A stretch of DNA of 64,000 bases from the NCBI GenBank assembly GCA_036493755.1, contig DASXPG010000028.1:3985-67984 (forward strand). Reading direction: 5' to 3'. Of this stretch, positions 34,680 through 43,303 are shown one piece after another. The first letter of the stretch is position 1. Every line of letters starts with the position of its first letter. The DNA comes from DASXPG01 sp036493755. GTDB lineage: Bacteria; Gemmatimonadota; Gemmatimonadetes; Gemmatimonadales; JACORV01. The notes below the pieces were generated by a model that worked only from the letters and a program-made list of their open reading frames with translations, did not search any database and was not told where the DNA came from. The position numbers were made by a program, and so were the translations under genes.

Positions 34680-36347
34680 ATGAACGTTCCCTCCGATATC
34701 GCCATCGCCCAGGCCGCCAAGCTGCGGCCCATCGCCGACATCGCCCGCGAGCTGGGGCTCACCGACGACGAGCTCGAGCTCTACGGCAAGTACAAGGCGA
34801 AGGTGCGCCTCGACGCGATCGAGAAGCGACAGCCCAAGGGGCGGTTGATCCTGGTCAGCGGCATCACTCCCACCGCCGCCGGCGAAGGAAAGTCCACGGT
34901 CTCGGTCGGACTGACCCAGGCGCTGCGGAAGCTGGGCAAGAATGCCGTGGTGTGTCTGAGGGAGCCCTCGCTGGGACCGGTCTTCGGCGTGAAGGGCGGG
35001 GCGGCCGGCGGCGGCTATTCGCAGGTGGTGCCGATGGAGGACATCAACCTCCACTTCACCGGTGACTTCCACGCGATTTCCTCGTCCCACAACCTTCTCT
35101 CGGCCCTGATCGACAACCACATCCACCAGGGCAACGCCCTCGCCATCGACAGCCGCCGCATCACCTGGCCGCGGACGATGGACATGAACGACCGGGCGCT
35201 GCGGCAGATCGTGGTCGGGCTGGGCGGCACCGGCAACGGGCCGACCCGCGAAGAGCGCTTCGTGATTACGCCGGCCAGCGAGATCATGGCGATCCTCTGC
35301 CTCGCGACCGACCGTGCCGATCTCGAGGAGCGGCTGGGGCGCATCATCATCGGTACGACGTCGGACAAGAAGCCGATCCGGGCCGCCGATCTCAAGGGCA
35401 CCGGGGCGATGGCGCTGCTGCTGCGTGACGCGCTACAACCCAACCTGGTGCAGACGCTGGAAGGCGGTCCCGCGATCGTCCACGGCGGCCCCTTCGCCAA
35501 CATCGCCCACGGCTGCAACACGGTGATGGCAACCAAGCTGGGGCTGCGCCTGGGCGATTACGTGGTGACCGAGGCCGGCTTCGGCGCCGACCTGGGGGCC
35601 GAGAAATTCCTCGATATCAAGTGCCGCTTCGCGGGACTGAATCCCGAGGCCTGCGTGATCGTGGCGACGGTGCGGGCGCTCAAGATGCACGGCGGCGCCG
35701 ACAAGAAGAATCTCAGCGTCCCCGATGTGGGGCAGGTCGAGAAGGGCTTCGCCAACCTGGCGCGACACGTCGAGAACGTCCGCAAGTTCGGCGTCCCGCC
35801 GGTGGTGGCGCTCAACCGATTCAGCGCCGACACCGACGACGAGCTGGCCAAAGTCCAGGCGCTGGCGTCCGCGCTCGGCGTGCCGGTGGCGTTGAGCGAG
35901 GTCTGGGCGAAGGGTGGCGAAGGCGGCAAGGCGGTGGCGGAGGCGGTGCTCAAGACACTGGACGCGAAGAAGGGCTCGTATCATCCGCTGTACGAGGTGA
36001 ACAAGCCCATCAAGGAAAAGATCGAGACCATCGCGCGCGAGATTTATCGCGCCGACGGCGTGAACTTCACGGCCTCGGCGTCGAAGAGCATCGAGCAGAT
36101 GGAGGCGATCGGCCTGGGGCAGACGCCGGTCTGCATGGCCAAGACCCAGTATTCCTTCTCCGACGATGCCACCAAGCTCTGCGCCCCGACCGGCTTCCGG
36201 ATTACGGTGCGCGACGTCTATCCGTCGGCGGGAGCGGGATTCGTGGTGGCGCTCGCCGGGGACATCATGACCATGCCGGGGCTCTCGAAGACGCCCTCGG
36301 CGGAGAAGATTCGCGAGAAGGATGGCGTCATCGAGGGACTCTTCTAA
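34680..36347 (+). CDS. fhs: Formate-tetrahydrofolate ligase
   Basis: 555 residues, family length. The ATP loop is TPTAAGEGKSTVSVGL; LREPSLGPVFGVKGGAAGGG and GDFHAISSSHNLL are diagnostic. Makes 10-formyl-THF from formate and THF, feeding purine synthesis and initiator Met-tRNA formylation. It could also supply formyl groups for the formyltransferase at 45.8-46.7 kb; this is inference. Followed by ridA after 13 bp. Confidence 0.96.
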   Translation: MNVPSDIAIAQAAKLRPIADIARELGLTDDELELYGKYKAKVRLDAIEKRQPKGRLILVSGITPTAAGEGKSTVSVGLTQALRKLGKNAVVCLREPSLGPVFGVKGGAAGGGYSQVVPMEDINLHFTGDFHAISSSHNLLSALIDNHIHQGNALAIDSRRITWPRTMDMNDRALRQIVVGLGGTGNGPTREERFVITPASEIMAILCLATDRADLEERLGRIIIGTTSDKKPIRAADLKGTGAMALLLRDALQPNLVQTLEGGPAIVHGGPFANIAHGCNTVMATKLGLRLGDYVVTEAGFGADLGAEKFLDIKCRFAGLNPEACVIVATVRALKMHGGADKKNLSVPDVGQVEKGFANLARHVENVRKFGVPPVVALNRFSADTDDELAKVQALASALGVPVALSEVWAKGGEGGKAVAEAVLKTLDAKKGSYHPLYEVNKPIKEKIETIAREIYRADGVNFTASASKSIEQMEAIGLGQTPVCMAKTQYSFSDDATKLCAPTGFRITVRDVYPSAGAGFVVALAGDIMTMPGLSKTPSAEKIREKDGVIEGLF

Positions 36348-36360
36348 ACGAGGGCATCAC

Positions 36361-36744
36361 ATGGCAGATCTCAAGTTCGTCTCCACCGATCGCGCTCCCA
36401 AGGCCATCGGCCCGTACAGCCAGGGCGTCATTGCCAACGGTTTCCTGTTTACCGCGGGCCAGGTCGCGTTCGATCCGGCCACGATGGAAATCGTCGCCGG
36501 AGACGTAAAGGTCCAGACAGCGCGGGTAATGGAAAATCTGCAGGCTGTGCTCACCGCCGCGGGCACCAGCTTCGAGCGGGTGGTGAAGTGCACCGTCTTC
36601 CTGGCGACGATGGATGACTTCCCGGCCATGAACGAGGTCTATGCCCGGGCCTTCGGCGGCCACAAGCCGGCCCGCTCCACGGTGGCGGTAAAAACCCTCC
36701 CCAAGAACGCGCTGGTCGAAATCGACGTCGTCGCCGCCCTCTAG
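36361..36744 (+). CDS. ridA: RidA/YjgF enamine/imine deaminase
   Basis: 127 residues. KAIGPYSQGVIANGFLFTAGQVAFDP, VVKCTVFLATMDDFPAMNEVYARAFGGHKPARSTVAVKTLPKNALVEIDVVA is the RidA core, including the Arg (PARSTV) and Glu (VEID) active-site residues. It clears reactive enamine/imine intermediates formed by PLP enzymes. Confidence 0.94.
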   Translation: MADLKFVSTDRAPKAIGPYSQGVIANGFLFTAGQVAFDPATMEIVAGDVKVQTARVMENLQAVLTAAGTSFERVVKCTVFLATMDDFPAMNEVYARAFGGHKPARSTVAVKTLPKNALVEIDVVAAL

Positions 36745-36775
36745 GCGGTGCCTTCCGCATGGTCCGGCGAAATCC

Positions 36776-36781
36776 TATCTT
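36776..36781 (+). promoter_or_regulatory. Possible -10 element before the beta-barrel gene
   Basis: TATCTT lies ~38 bp before the ATG at 36819; a TTCCGC 17 bp upstream is a poor -35. A GAGGGGAG ribosome-binding site is at 36806-36813. Confidence 0.35.
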
Positions 36782-36818
36782 AGCGGCCGTCCTTATGCCG
36801 CTTTCGAGGGGAGAACGC

Positions 36819-38090
36819 ATGCGTCGTTCGATCACGCTGTCGGTCATCGCCGCCCTGGCCGCCGTACCACTACAGGCCCAGGGGATGCGCGAGCAGCTCC
36901 AGCAGCTCTTCGTGTTCGGGAGCTGCGGACTCCCGCTCTGTCTCGACCTGAGCAGCGCGCACGGAAATCACTTCATCCCCTCGGTGCAGGCCGGCAACCA
37001 GACGGTGATCGGGTTCGTCACCGGCGCCGTGGAGAAGAGCGCGGCCAACGCACCCATCAGCTCCACCAGCAGCGGCGCCACCTACTCGATCGTCAACGGT
37101 CTGCCGGTGCGCACCTCGACCTCGGCGGGGCCGATTTTCGCGGAGCGCTCCCAGACCCTGGGGCGGGGCCGGCTCTTCATCGGCACCAACGTCAGCACCA
37201 TCCACTACTCGACGCTCAATGGCACGCCGACCGATAACATGGAGTTCACCTTCTCGCACCAGGACGTCCCCCCCGCCGGGCTGGGGAATCCCTTGTTCGA
37301 GAACGACGTCATCCGGCTGAATCTGGCGCTCGACATCAACGCCACGATCGCTTCGGTCTTCATGACGTACGGAGTCGCCGACTTCATCGACATCGGTATC
37401 GCGCTCCCCTTCGAGCGGCTCAGCCTCCACGGCGCGAGCACCGCGCGCATCGATCCCTTCAGCTTCCCCACGCCGCACCATTTCGCCGGCACCGATTCGG
37501 CCCCGGTCCTGAACGCGTCCAAGACCGTCAACAGCGACGCCTCCGGAATCGGCGACGCCGTGGTACGGGTCAAGGTGAACCTGAGCCAGAACAACAAAGC
37601 GGGGGTCGCGCTGCTCGGTGAAGTGCACTTGCCGAGCGGCAGCACCGACAACCTGCTCGGCTCCGGCAACACCAGCGTGCGCGCCCTCGCGGTGTATGCC
37701 GAGCAGTTCGGCGCCTTCGCGATACACATGAACGGTGGGTACGCGCTGCGTAGCGGTTCGCTGGAGAACGACGCGGTGCTGGCGACGGCGGGATTCGACA
37801 ACCTGATGACGCCCTGGTCGACGCTGGCCTTCGATCTCATTACCGAGTGGCCTATCGGTCCGCCGAAGGTCCAGCTCCCCGGGCCGATCGACTTCGTGTC
37901 TCCGGTGCAGCGCGAGGTTCCTTCGACGTCGATCCCGACTCGCGCGGAGAACCGGTTCGATGCATCATTGGGGCTGAAATTCAACATGCGGCGCGGCGCG
38001 GTGATCATGACCAACGTGATCGTGCCGCTGCATCACGGCAGCCTGCAGCCCGATTTTATCTGGACTGGTGGATTGGAGTTCAGCTTCTAA
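36819..38090 (+). CDS. Predicted outer-membrane beta-barrel-like protein
   Basis: 423 residues. Signal peptide (LSVIAALAAVPLQAQG), then beta-rich alternating segments and a C-terminal Phe (GLEFSF), a frequent signal for outer-membrane insertion. The pattern recalls transporter-like barrels of the phenol-degradation (meta-pathway) OMP family, but the match is only in architecture. The ATG at 36819 was chosen because of the strong ribosome-binding site and signal peptide. Followed by a strong terminator. Confidence 0.7.
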   Translation: MRRSITLSVIAALAAVPLQAQGMREQLQQLFVFGSCGLPLCLDLSSAHGNHFIPSVQAGNQTVIGFVTGAVEKSAANAPISSTSSGATYSIVNGLPVRTSTSAGPIFAERSQTLGRGRLFIGTNVSTIHYSTLNGTPTDNMEFTFSHQDVPPAGLGNPLFENDVIRLNLALDINATIASVFMTYGVADFIDIGIALPFERLSLHGASTARIDPFSFPTPHHFAGTDSAPVLNASKTVNSDASGIGDAVVRVKVNLSQNNKAGVALLGEVHLPSGSTDNLLGSGNTSVRALAVYAEQFGAFAIHMNGGYALRSGSLENDAVLATAGFDNLMTPWSTLAFDLITEWPIGPPKVQLPGPIDFVSPVQREVPSTSIPTRAENRFDASLGLKFNMRRGAVIMTNVIVPLHHGSLQPDFIWTGGLEFSF

Positions 38091-38153
38091 GCGGCTGGAC
38101 TGCTTGACTGCCTGAGGGCTCGACAAGTACTTGGAGCGGGCGGGGGCCTGCTC

Positions 38154-38187
38154 GGGCCGGACCTTCGGGTTCGGCCCTTTTCTTTCT
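38154..38187 (+). terminator. Intrinsic terminator with UUCG-type loop
   Basis: GGGCCGGAC (38154-38162), CTTCGG loop, GTTCGGCCC (38169-38177) form a 9-bp stem (one G-T), followed by TTTTCTTTCT. It ends transcription of the beta-barrel gene and lies against the 3' end of the leftward Ig-like gene. Confidence 0.85.
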
Positions 38188-39769
38188 AGTTGTTCGGCGC
38201 GCCCTGCAGAATCCAGTCGCGGACCAGGTGGATCTGGTTCGCCGACATCAGCCCCGACGTCGGCATCACGGCGCCGCACGATGGCGTGGCGGTCTTGATC
38301 TTGGCGTAGGCGAAGCTGTTCAGCGTGTCGTTGGCCACGATGCGCACCAGTCCCGGACAGGAGAACCCGCCGGTCGTCGACGCGTTCACCAGGGTGCCAT
38401 AGTTGAAGCTGTGGCAGGTATTGCAGTTCCGGGTGACGATATCGGCGATGTTGTAGCTGAACGACACACCCACCTGCACGGTGTCGGTCACCGATGTGAA
38501 CCCGGGTGAAGAGAACTGCAGGATCTGCATCCCGGCGCCGAGGGTATCGGTCGAAACTCGAGTCCCTTTGATCAGCAGGCCGCTGAAGGTGGCGCGTCCG
38601 GCAACCGCATTGACCGTGGTCGGCGAGCCGCTCAGCGTCCCATTCCCCGAAATCAGCGTAACCGTCACCGGGTTGGTCGCACCCGGCACCCGGTTGCCGA
38701 ATCCGTCGCGGATGTCGACAGTCGGCTGGGTCGAGAAGCTCGCATTCGCCACGGCGACGGTGTGCGTGCTGACGCCGATCTGGGTCGCGGTCGCGTTCGA
38801 GACGTTGACGGTGTCTTTCTGGACCAGGATGACCGTTCCGTTGACCTTGGCCGTGATCACCTTCCCCTCGGCGAAGGTCGAGCTGATCGCGCCGGTCGCC
38901 TGGCCGCCGGTGTCGGTGGTGTCGGGCGGCTGGCTCAAGGTATTGCCCGTCCCAGTCGCGGTCAGGGTCACGGTCGCGCCGCTGATGGTGCTGCCGGCCG
39001 AATCGCGCACCGTCACCGTGATGGTCGCGATGGATGAACCGCTGCTCGGCGCGATCGCCGAGGGTGAGGCAGTGACGGTCGACATCGAGGCGCTCGGCGC
39101 GCCGACAGTGCCGGTCGCGGTGAAGACGGCGGGATTCCCGGTGACGCCGCTTCCGGCGATCGTCGCCGTCATCGAGTCGGCGCCATGGAAGGGCCCGAGG
39201 GTCCAGGCGGTCGACGCCTTGCCGTCGAAGCCGGTCACGGCGGTCGGCGGATTGACCTGCCCGCCATTGCCGGTCACCGCGAAGGTCACGGTAACGTTCG
39301 CTACCGGATTGCTCTGCGCGTCCAGAACCTCCACCGTCGGGGCTGCCGCGACGGCCGAGTTGACGGCCGCGCTCTGGGTGTTGCCGCCGGTGATGGTGAG
39401 CGTCGCCGGCGCGCCGGTCACGATGATGACCGAATGGCCCGAGACAGTGCCCACCGCGGCACCGATGGTCGTGGTCCCCGGTGCGACCGCGTGCACCAGG
39501 CCACCGGTGTCGACCGTTGCGACCCCTGATGCGGACGAGGTCCACGTGACCAGACGCTGGCTCTCGAGGGTCGAGAGAGAATCGAGCGGGGCCGCCTTCA
39601 CCCGGACGGTATCGCCGACGCGCAGCGCGACGGTGTCGGGGGAGACCAGGACGCTTTTCACCGCGGCGAGCTGCGGGATGCTGAGATCGGCGCAACCGGC
39701 GATGAGGAGAACAGCGGCGAGGGCGCCCAGGATCGATCGCGTGGTCTGCGAAAAATTTGTCGTCATCAT
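38186..39769 (-). CDS. Ig-like (Big) domain lipoprotein with a cytochrome c motif
   Basis: 527 residues. Lipobox LLIAGCADL at the N-terminus, then about four bacterial Ig-like domains of the invasin/Big_2 type (e.g. LVTWTSSASGVATVDTGG, VDIRDGFGNRVPGATNPVTV). A C-terminal ~90 residues holds CNTCHSF, a c-type heme motif, and a later GAVMPTSG whose Met could be the sixth ligand. The protein is probably lipid-anchored with its repeats outside. ATGA overlap with the kinase gene gives tight coupling. Confidence 0.8.
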   Translation of the reverse strand: MMTTNFSQTTRSILGALAAVLLIAGCADLSIPQLAAVKSVLVSPDTVALRVGDTVRVKAAPLDSLSTLESQRLVTWTSSASGVATVDTGGLVHAVAPGTTTIGAAVGTVSGHSVIIVTGAPATLTITGGNTQSAAVNSAVAAAPTVEVLDAQSNPVANVTVTFAVTGNGGQVNPPTAVTGFDGKASTAWTLGPFHGADSMTATIAGSGVTGNPAVFTATGTVGAPSASMSTVTASPSAIAPSSGSSIATITVTVRDSAGSTISGATVTLTATGTGNTLSQPPDTTDTGGQATGAISSTFAEGKVITAKVNGTVILVQKDTVNVSNATATQIGVSTHTVAVANASFSTQPTVDIRDGFGNRVPGATNPVTVTLISGNGTLSGSPTTVNAVAGRATFSGLLIKGTRVSTDTLGAGMQILQFSSPGFTSVTDTVQVGVSFSYNIADIVTRNCNTCHSFNYGTLVNASTTGGFSCPGLVRIVANDTLNSFAYAKIKTATPSCGAVMPTSGLMSANQIHLVRDWILQGAPNN

Positions 39770-42096
39770 CGCATCGATTTGATGAGCCAGCCGGCTGCGC
39801 TGTGCTCGAATGAGGCCTGGAAGTGCACCGGCAGATGCTCGGTGCGGCGATTCTCCTGGCTGTAGAACTGGTATTCGCCGCTTACCGTGGCGTTCGCGGC
39901 ATCGCCCTGGATATCGAGGCCCGATACCGCCAGCTGTACGTGAAGTTGCTCGAGGGTTCGCAGCGTGCCGGCGACCTGGTCTTCCTGCGCCGACGACATG
40001 CCGGGATACACCTTCCGCACCTCGGAAACCTGACGGGACTCGAGGGCTCGCGCGTAGGCCTGCACTACCGACGCGATGGCATCGCGGGGATTCACCGCCG
40101 CGGCGGCCGGCGGGGGCGGCGGCGGCGCGGGAGCCGGGGCCGGCGCGGCGAGTGGGGCGGCAGCCGGTGCGGGTGCTGATGTCGGCGCCGCGGCGACGAC
40201 CTGCGCCTGGGGCGCGGGCGGCGGATTCGCCGCCGCGGCCGCGACCACCTGGATGTTCGACTGTTGGCTGATCGAGCCGGCCCGCGCGGTGATGATCACG
40301 CTTCCCGGCGCGTGGGCGGTAATCAGGCCCGCCCGCGTGACCGTTGCCACGTTCGGCGCGCTGCTCGACCAGTTCACGTTGCCGTCGCTGGAGCGCGCGC
40401 CGCGGGTATCCACCGGCGTACCGCGCAGCTGCGCCGAGCCGCCAACGGTGAGCGAAGGAGGCGCACCCTGGACGAGAATCCGCGACGCGGGGCCGGCGGG
40501 GGCGCTGCCGGCGACGGGAAGGGGCGCGGTGACGGTGATCTGCGTATTGGTCTGGAGACCGCCCGAGGCGACCATGATGCGCGCGATTCCCGGCGCCTTG
40601 CCGCTGACCAGGCCGGCGCCGTTGATGGTCGCGATGGCGGGATCGGCGCTGATCCACGTCACGGGCGTGCTCACGGAGCCGCCGGCCGAATCGCGAGGGG
40701 TGGCGCTGAGCTGGAGCGTGGCGCCGACGTCGAGGGCGCCGGCGGCCGGGTCCACCAGGATGGCCGACACGTGCGCCGTGCTCGCCGCCGCAGGGGGTGC
40801 CGTGACGGCGCCGCGCGACCAGGGATGCCACGCCACAACACCGATGGCGGCGATCACCACCGCCGCAACAGCGCCGTACATCGCGGTGGGCGACTTCTTT
40901 GACTGGCCCGCCGCGAGGGCTTTTGACGCGCTGGTACGAATCGTGGCCGCTCCGGCGGCCGCGGCGGCGGCCGAGCGGGAAGCCGCGGCCGTCTTTTTCA
41001 TGGTCCGGGAGCGAATGGGCGTCGGACTGAGCGGCGTGCTGATCCGCTTGAGGATCAGCGGATTCACGCCTTCCCTGGCCATTTTCATCAGCCGCATCCG
41101 CAGCGGATCGTCGAACGCCAGGTTTACCGTACCGATGGCCTCGACCGCGGCTTCCAGGGTGGGGAAGCGGTCTTCCGGCTCCTTGGCCAGCATCTTCATG
41201 ACCGCGTCGTGCAGCTCGGCCGGGACCTCGGGATGCTGGTCACGGAAGGGTGGCGGCGGCTCGTGGACGTGCTTGTAGAGCAGGCTGACGATGCTGTCGC
41301 CCTGGAAGGGCAGGTGCCCGCTCAGCATTTCGTAGGTCACGACGCCTAACGAGTACTGGTCGGAGGCGCCGGTGATCTTGCCGGCGGTGCACTGCTCGGG
41401 ACTCATGTAATGGGGCGTCCCCACCGTCGCGCCGGTCATGGTGAGGCCGCGCGCCTCGGAGACCTTGGCGATGCCGAAGTCGGTGACCACCGGCTGGCCT
41501 TCGACGTCGATCATCAGGTTGGCGGGCTTGATGTCGCGGTGGACCACGCCGCGGCGGTGGGCGTAGCCCAGCGCGTCGCCAACCTTGGAGATGATCGACT
41601 GCACCATCCGGGGCGGCAGCGGGCCGAGCTCCTTGACGATCGAATCGAGGGGCCGCCCCTCGACGAACTTCATGATGAAAAAGAGCAGGTCTTCGGTATC
41701 GCGGACCGCGAAGATCGGGATGATGTGCGGGTGGCTGAGCTGCGCGGCGGTGCGGGCTTCGAGCTTGAAGCGGTCGATCATCCCTTCGCCTTCGAGGAGC
41801 GAGGGGAGCATGACCTTGATGGCGACTTTGCGGGAGAGCTGGAGCTCGTGGCCGAGGTAGACGGTGGCCATGCCGCCGCGGCCCAGCTCGGTCAGGATCT
41901 CGTATTCGCCGGCGGTGGCATCCCGGAGGCGTTCCAGGAGGGCGTCATGCATCGCCTGGGTGGCGCTGGGAGCGACCTGCTTCGTTTCGAGGTGGTCCTG
42001 GATCCGGGACACGTTGTTGCCGCAGGTTGCGCAAAACTTGGCCCCCGGATCGACGGGGTGGCCACACTGCGCGCAGGCGACGGTCTGGGTCGTCAC
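39766..42096 (-). CDS. Transmembrane Ser/Thr kinase with zinc ribbon and Ig-like sensor
   Basis: 776 residues. N-terminal CxxC...CxxC zinc ribbon (Cys8, 11, 22, 25), kinase domain at about 64-330 with Lys94 (VAIK), HRDIKPAN (Asp188), DFG (Asp206) and GTPHYMSPEQ, a transmembrane helix at 405-424, then two extracytoplasmic Ig-like (Big_2) domains, a Pro/Ala linker and a C-terminal SnoaL/NTF2-like part. PASTA domains are absent. The Ig-like domains match those of the co-translated lipoprotein, suggesting they meet in the envelope. Confidence 0.9.
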   Translation of the reverse strand: MTTQTVACAQCGHPVDPGAKFCATCGNNVSRIQDHLETKQVAPSATQAMHDALLERLRDATAGEYEILTELGRGGMATVYLGHELQLSRKVAIKVMLPSLLEGEGMIDRFKLEARTAAQLSHPHIIPIFAVRDTEDLLFFIMKFVEGRPLDSIVKELGPLPPRMVQSIISKVGDALGYAHRRGVVHRDIKPANLMIDVEGQPVVTDFGIAKVSEARGLTMTGATVGTPHYMSPEQCTAGKITGASDQYSLGVVTYEMLSGHLPFQGDSIVSLLYKHVHEPPPPFRDQHPEVPAELHDAVMKMLAKEPEDRFPTLEAAVEAIGTVNLAFDDPLRMRLMKMAREGVNPLILKRISTPLSPTPIRSRTMKKTAAASRSAAAAAAGAATIRTSASKALAAGQSKKSPTAMYGAVAAVVIAAIGVVAWHPWSRGAVTAPPAAASTAHVSAILVDPAAGALDVGATLQLSATPRDSAGGSVSTPVTWISADPAIATINGAGLVSGKAPGIARIMVASGGLQTNTQITVTAPLPVAGSAPAGPASRILVQGAPPSLTVGGSAQLRGTPVDTRGARSSDGNVNWSSSAPNVATVTRAGLITAHAPGSVIITARAGSISQQSNIQVVAAAAANPPPAPQAQVVAAAPTSAPAPAAAPLAAPAPAPAPPPPPPAAAAVNPRDAIASVVQAYARALESRQVSEVRKVYPGMSSAQEDQVAGTLRTLEQLHVQLAVSGLDIQGDAANATVSGEYQFYSQENRRTEHLPVHFQASFEHSAAGWLIKSMR

Positions 42097-42191
42097 GAAA
42101 CGATTCCTGGAATCGCGGCCTCAATCATTAAAGTAAGCGGATCAACCGTACAGATTATCGTGACGGGCGGCCATCGGCAATGGTCGGCCAT

Positions 42192-42222
42192 TTGACATTC
42201 CTTGCCGCTGCCGGGAGACTAA
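42192..42222 (+). promoter_or_regulatory. Promoter of the hydroxylase gene, near-leaderless
   Basis: TTGACA at 42192-42197 and a weak -10 (GACTAA, 42217-42222, 19-bp spacer). The expected start is at the ATG, 42229. Confidence 0.4.
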
Positions 42223-42228
42223 GCGGTG

Positions 42229-43104
42229 ATGGATCGGCTCTCGGATCTGGCGCATCGGGCGGGCCTGGCGGTGCTGGCACAGGCCACCGGCTACGCGTTC
42301 CTCATGTACCTGGTCTTCTCGCTGCTGGTACTGTGGCTGGAGACCCGCCGAGGTGGGCGCGCCGGCCTGCTGCGCTCCCGCGCCTTCATGAACGATGTGC
42401 TGTACGCGCTCTTCTACCGGGGCGGTCTTTACGCCGTGTTCGTGTGGGCGTTGCTCGTCAATCTGTTCCAGCGGCAGCTCGCATTTCTGCAATTGGGGCT
42501 GCTACGTGACGTGCCGATGATTGTCTCGGTCCCTTTATACTGGCTGGTCGGTGACTTCCTTTTTTACTGGTTTCACCGGCTGCAGCACCGCGTACCGGCA
42601 TTGTGGGCATTTCATCGTGTTCACCACGCCGCGCAATCGCTGAACACCTTCAGCCAGAATCGCCGACATCCGGTCGAATACACGCTCAACAGCCTGGTGT
42701 TCTATCTGCCGCTGGCATTCGTGCTGGGCCTCTCGACCAAGTCGTGGGTCCCCTGGTTCATGACGGCACAGCTGCTCGAGTCGCTTCAGCATGCCCAGCT
42801 GGATTGGGGATTCGGGCCGTTGTACCGGCTGGTCGTAAGCCCGGTGTTCCACTCCATCCACCACTCCAGCGATCCCCGGCATTTCAACCGCAATTTCGGT
42901 CCGATGCTGAGCGTCTGGGACTATATCTTCGGGACCGCCGCGGCCGATGCCGTCAGACCTGCGCAGTACGGTATCGAGGGGACGGTGATGCCGGAATCGT
43001 TGGCCGCGCAAACGGTTGGTCCGTTCCTGGTGCTCGCGCGATCCGGCCTGCGGCTCGATGCCCCCACGTCGGCCGCGGCTGTAGAGCCTGCGCCGCCGCT
43101 ATAA
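42229..43104 (+). CDS. Fatty acid hydroxylase superfamily (sterol desaturase-like) protein
   Basis: 291 residues. Four to five membrane helices (e.g. GYAFLMYLVFSLLVLWLE, MIVSVPLYWLVGDFLFYWF). Histidine clusters FHRLQHR, FHRVHH, LQHAQ and FHSIHHSSDPRHFNRNFG form a membrane diiron site for hydroxylation or desaturation. Substrate unknown. Starts at GTG 42226 or ATG 42229; the latter was chosen. The next gene downstream is the RiPP-like precursor 82 bp away. Confidence 0.88.
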   Translation: MDRLSDLAHRAGLAVLAQATGYAFLMYLVFSLLVLWLETRRGGRAGLLRSRAFMNDVLYALFYRGGLYAVFVWALLVNLFQRQLAFLQLGLLRDVPMIVSVPLYWLVGDFLFYWFHRLQHRVPALWAFHRVHHAAQSLNTFSQNRRHPVEYTLNSLVFYLPLAFVLGLSTKSWVPWFMTAQLLESLQHAQLDWGFGPLYRLVVSPVFHSIHHSSDPRHFNRNFGPMLSVWDYIFGTAAADAVRPAQYGIEGTVMPESLAAQTVGPFLVLARSGLRLDAPTSAAAVEPAPPL

Positions 43105-43186
43105 CCTGGAGCATTGACGCATCGAGCCCCGCGCATCACCTTCTTGTTGCCGCGCACAGTCATCCGTCCTGTTTCCAGGGAGAGCC

Positions 43187-43303
43187 ATGCGTCCCGACGC
43201 CCAGAAGCGCCCGTACGAGCCGCCAACAGTCAAAGTGCTCGATGAGAGCGAAATGCTGGCCCAGTTCCAGATCACCAGTGCCGGCACCAGCTGGTGGGGC
43301 TGA
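43187..43303 (+). CDS. Candidate RiPP precursor peptide
   Basis: 38 residues, too short for normal ORF calling. A clear ribosome-binding site (AGGGAGAG) lies just upstream. The N-terminal part is polar and carries Tyr10-Glu-Pro-Pro13, the YxxP motif by which lasso-type leaders are recognised by a PqqD-like (RRE) protein. The C-terminal part is QITSAGTSWWG: Thr/Ser/Gly, ending Trp36-Trp37-Gly38. It is followed by a kinase gene overlapping its end, and the RRE-like protein, a peptidase and amidotransferase follow within 8.5 kb. This is inferred from architecture; no homologue is claimed. No Asp/Glu sits where a classical lasso ring needs one. Confidence 0.72.
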   Translation: MRPDAQKRPYEPPTVKVLDESEMLAQFQITSAGTSWWG

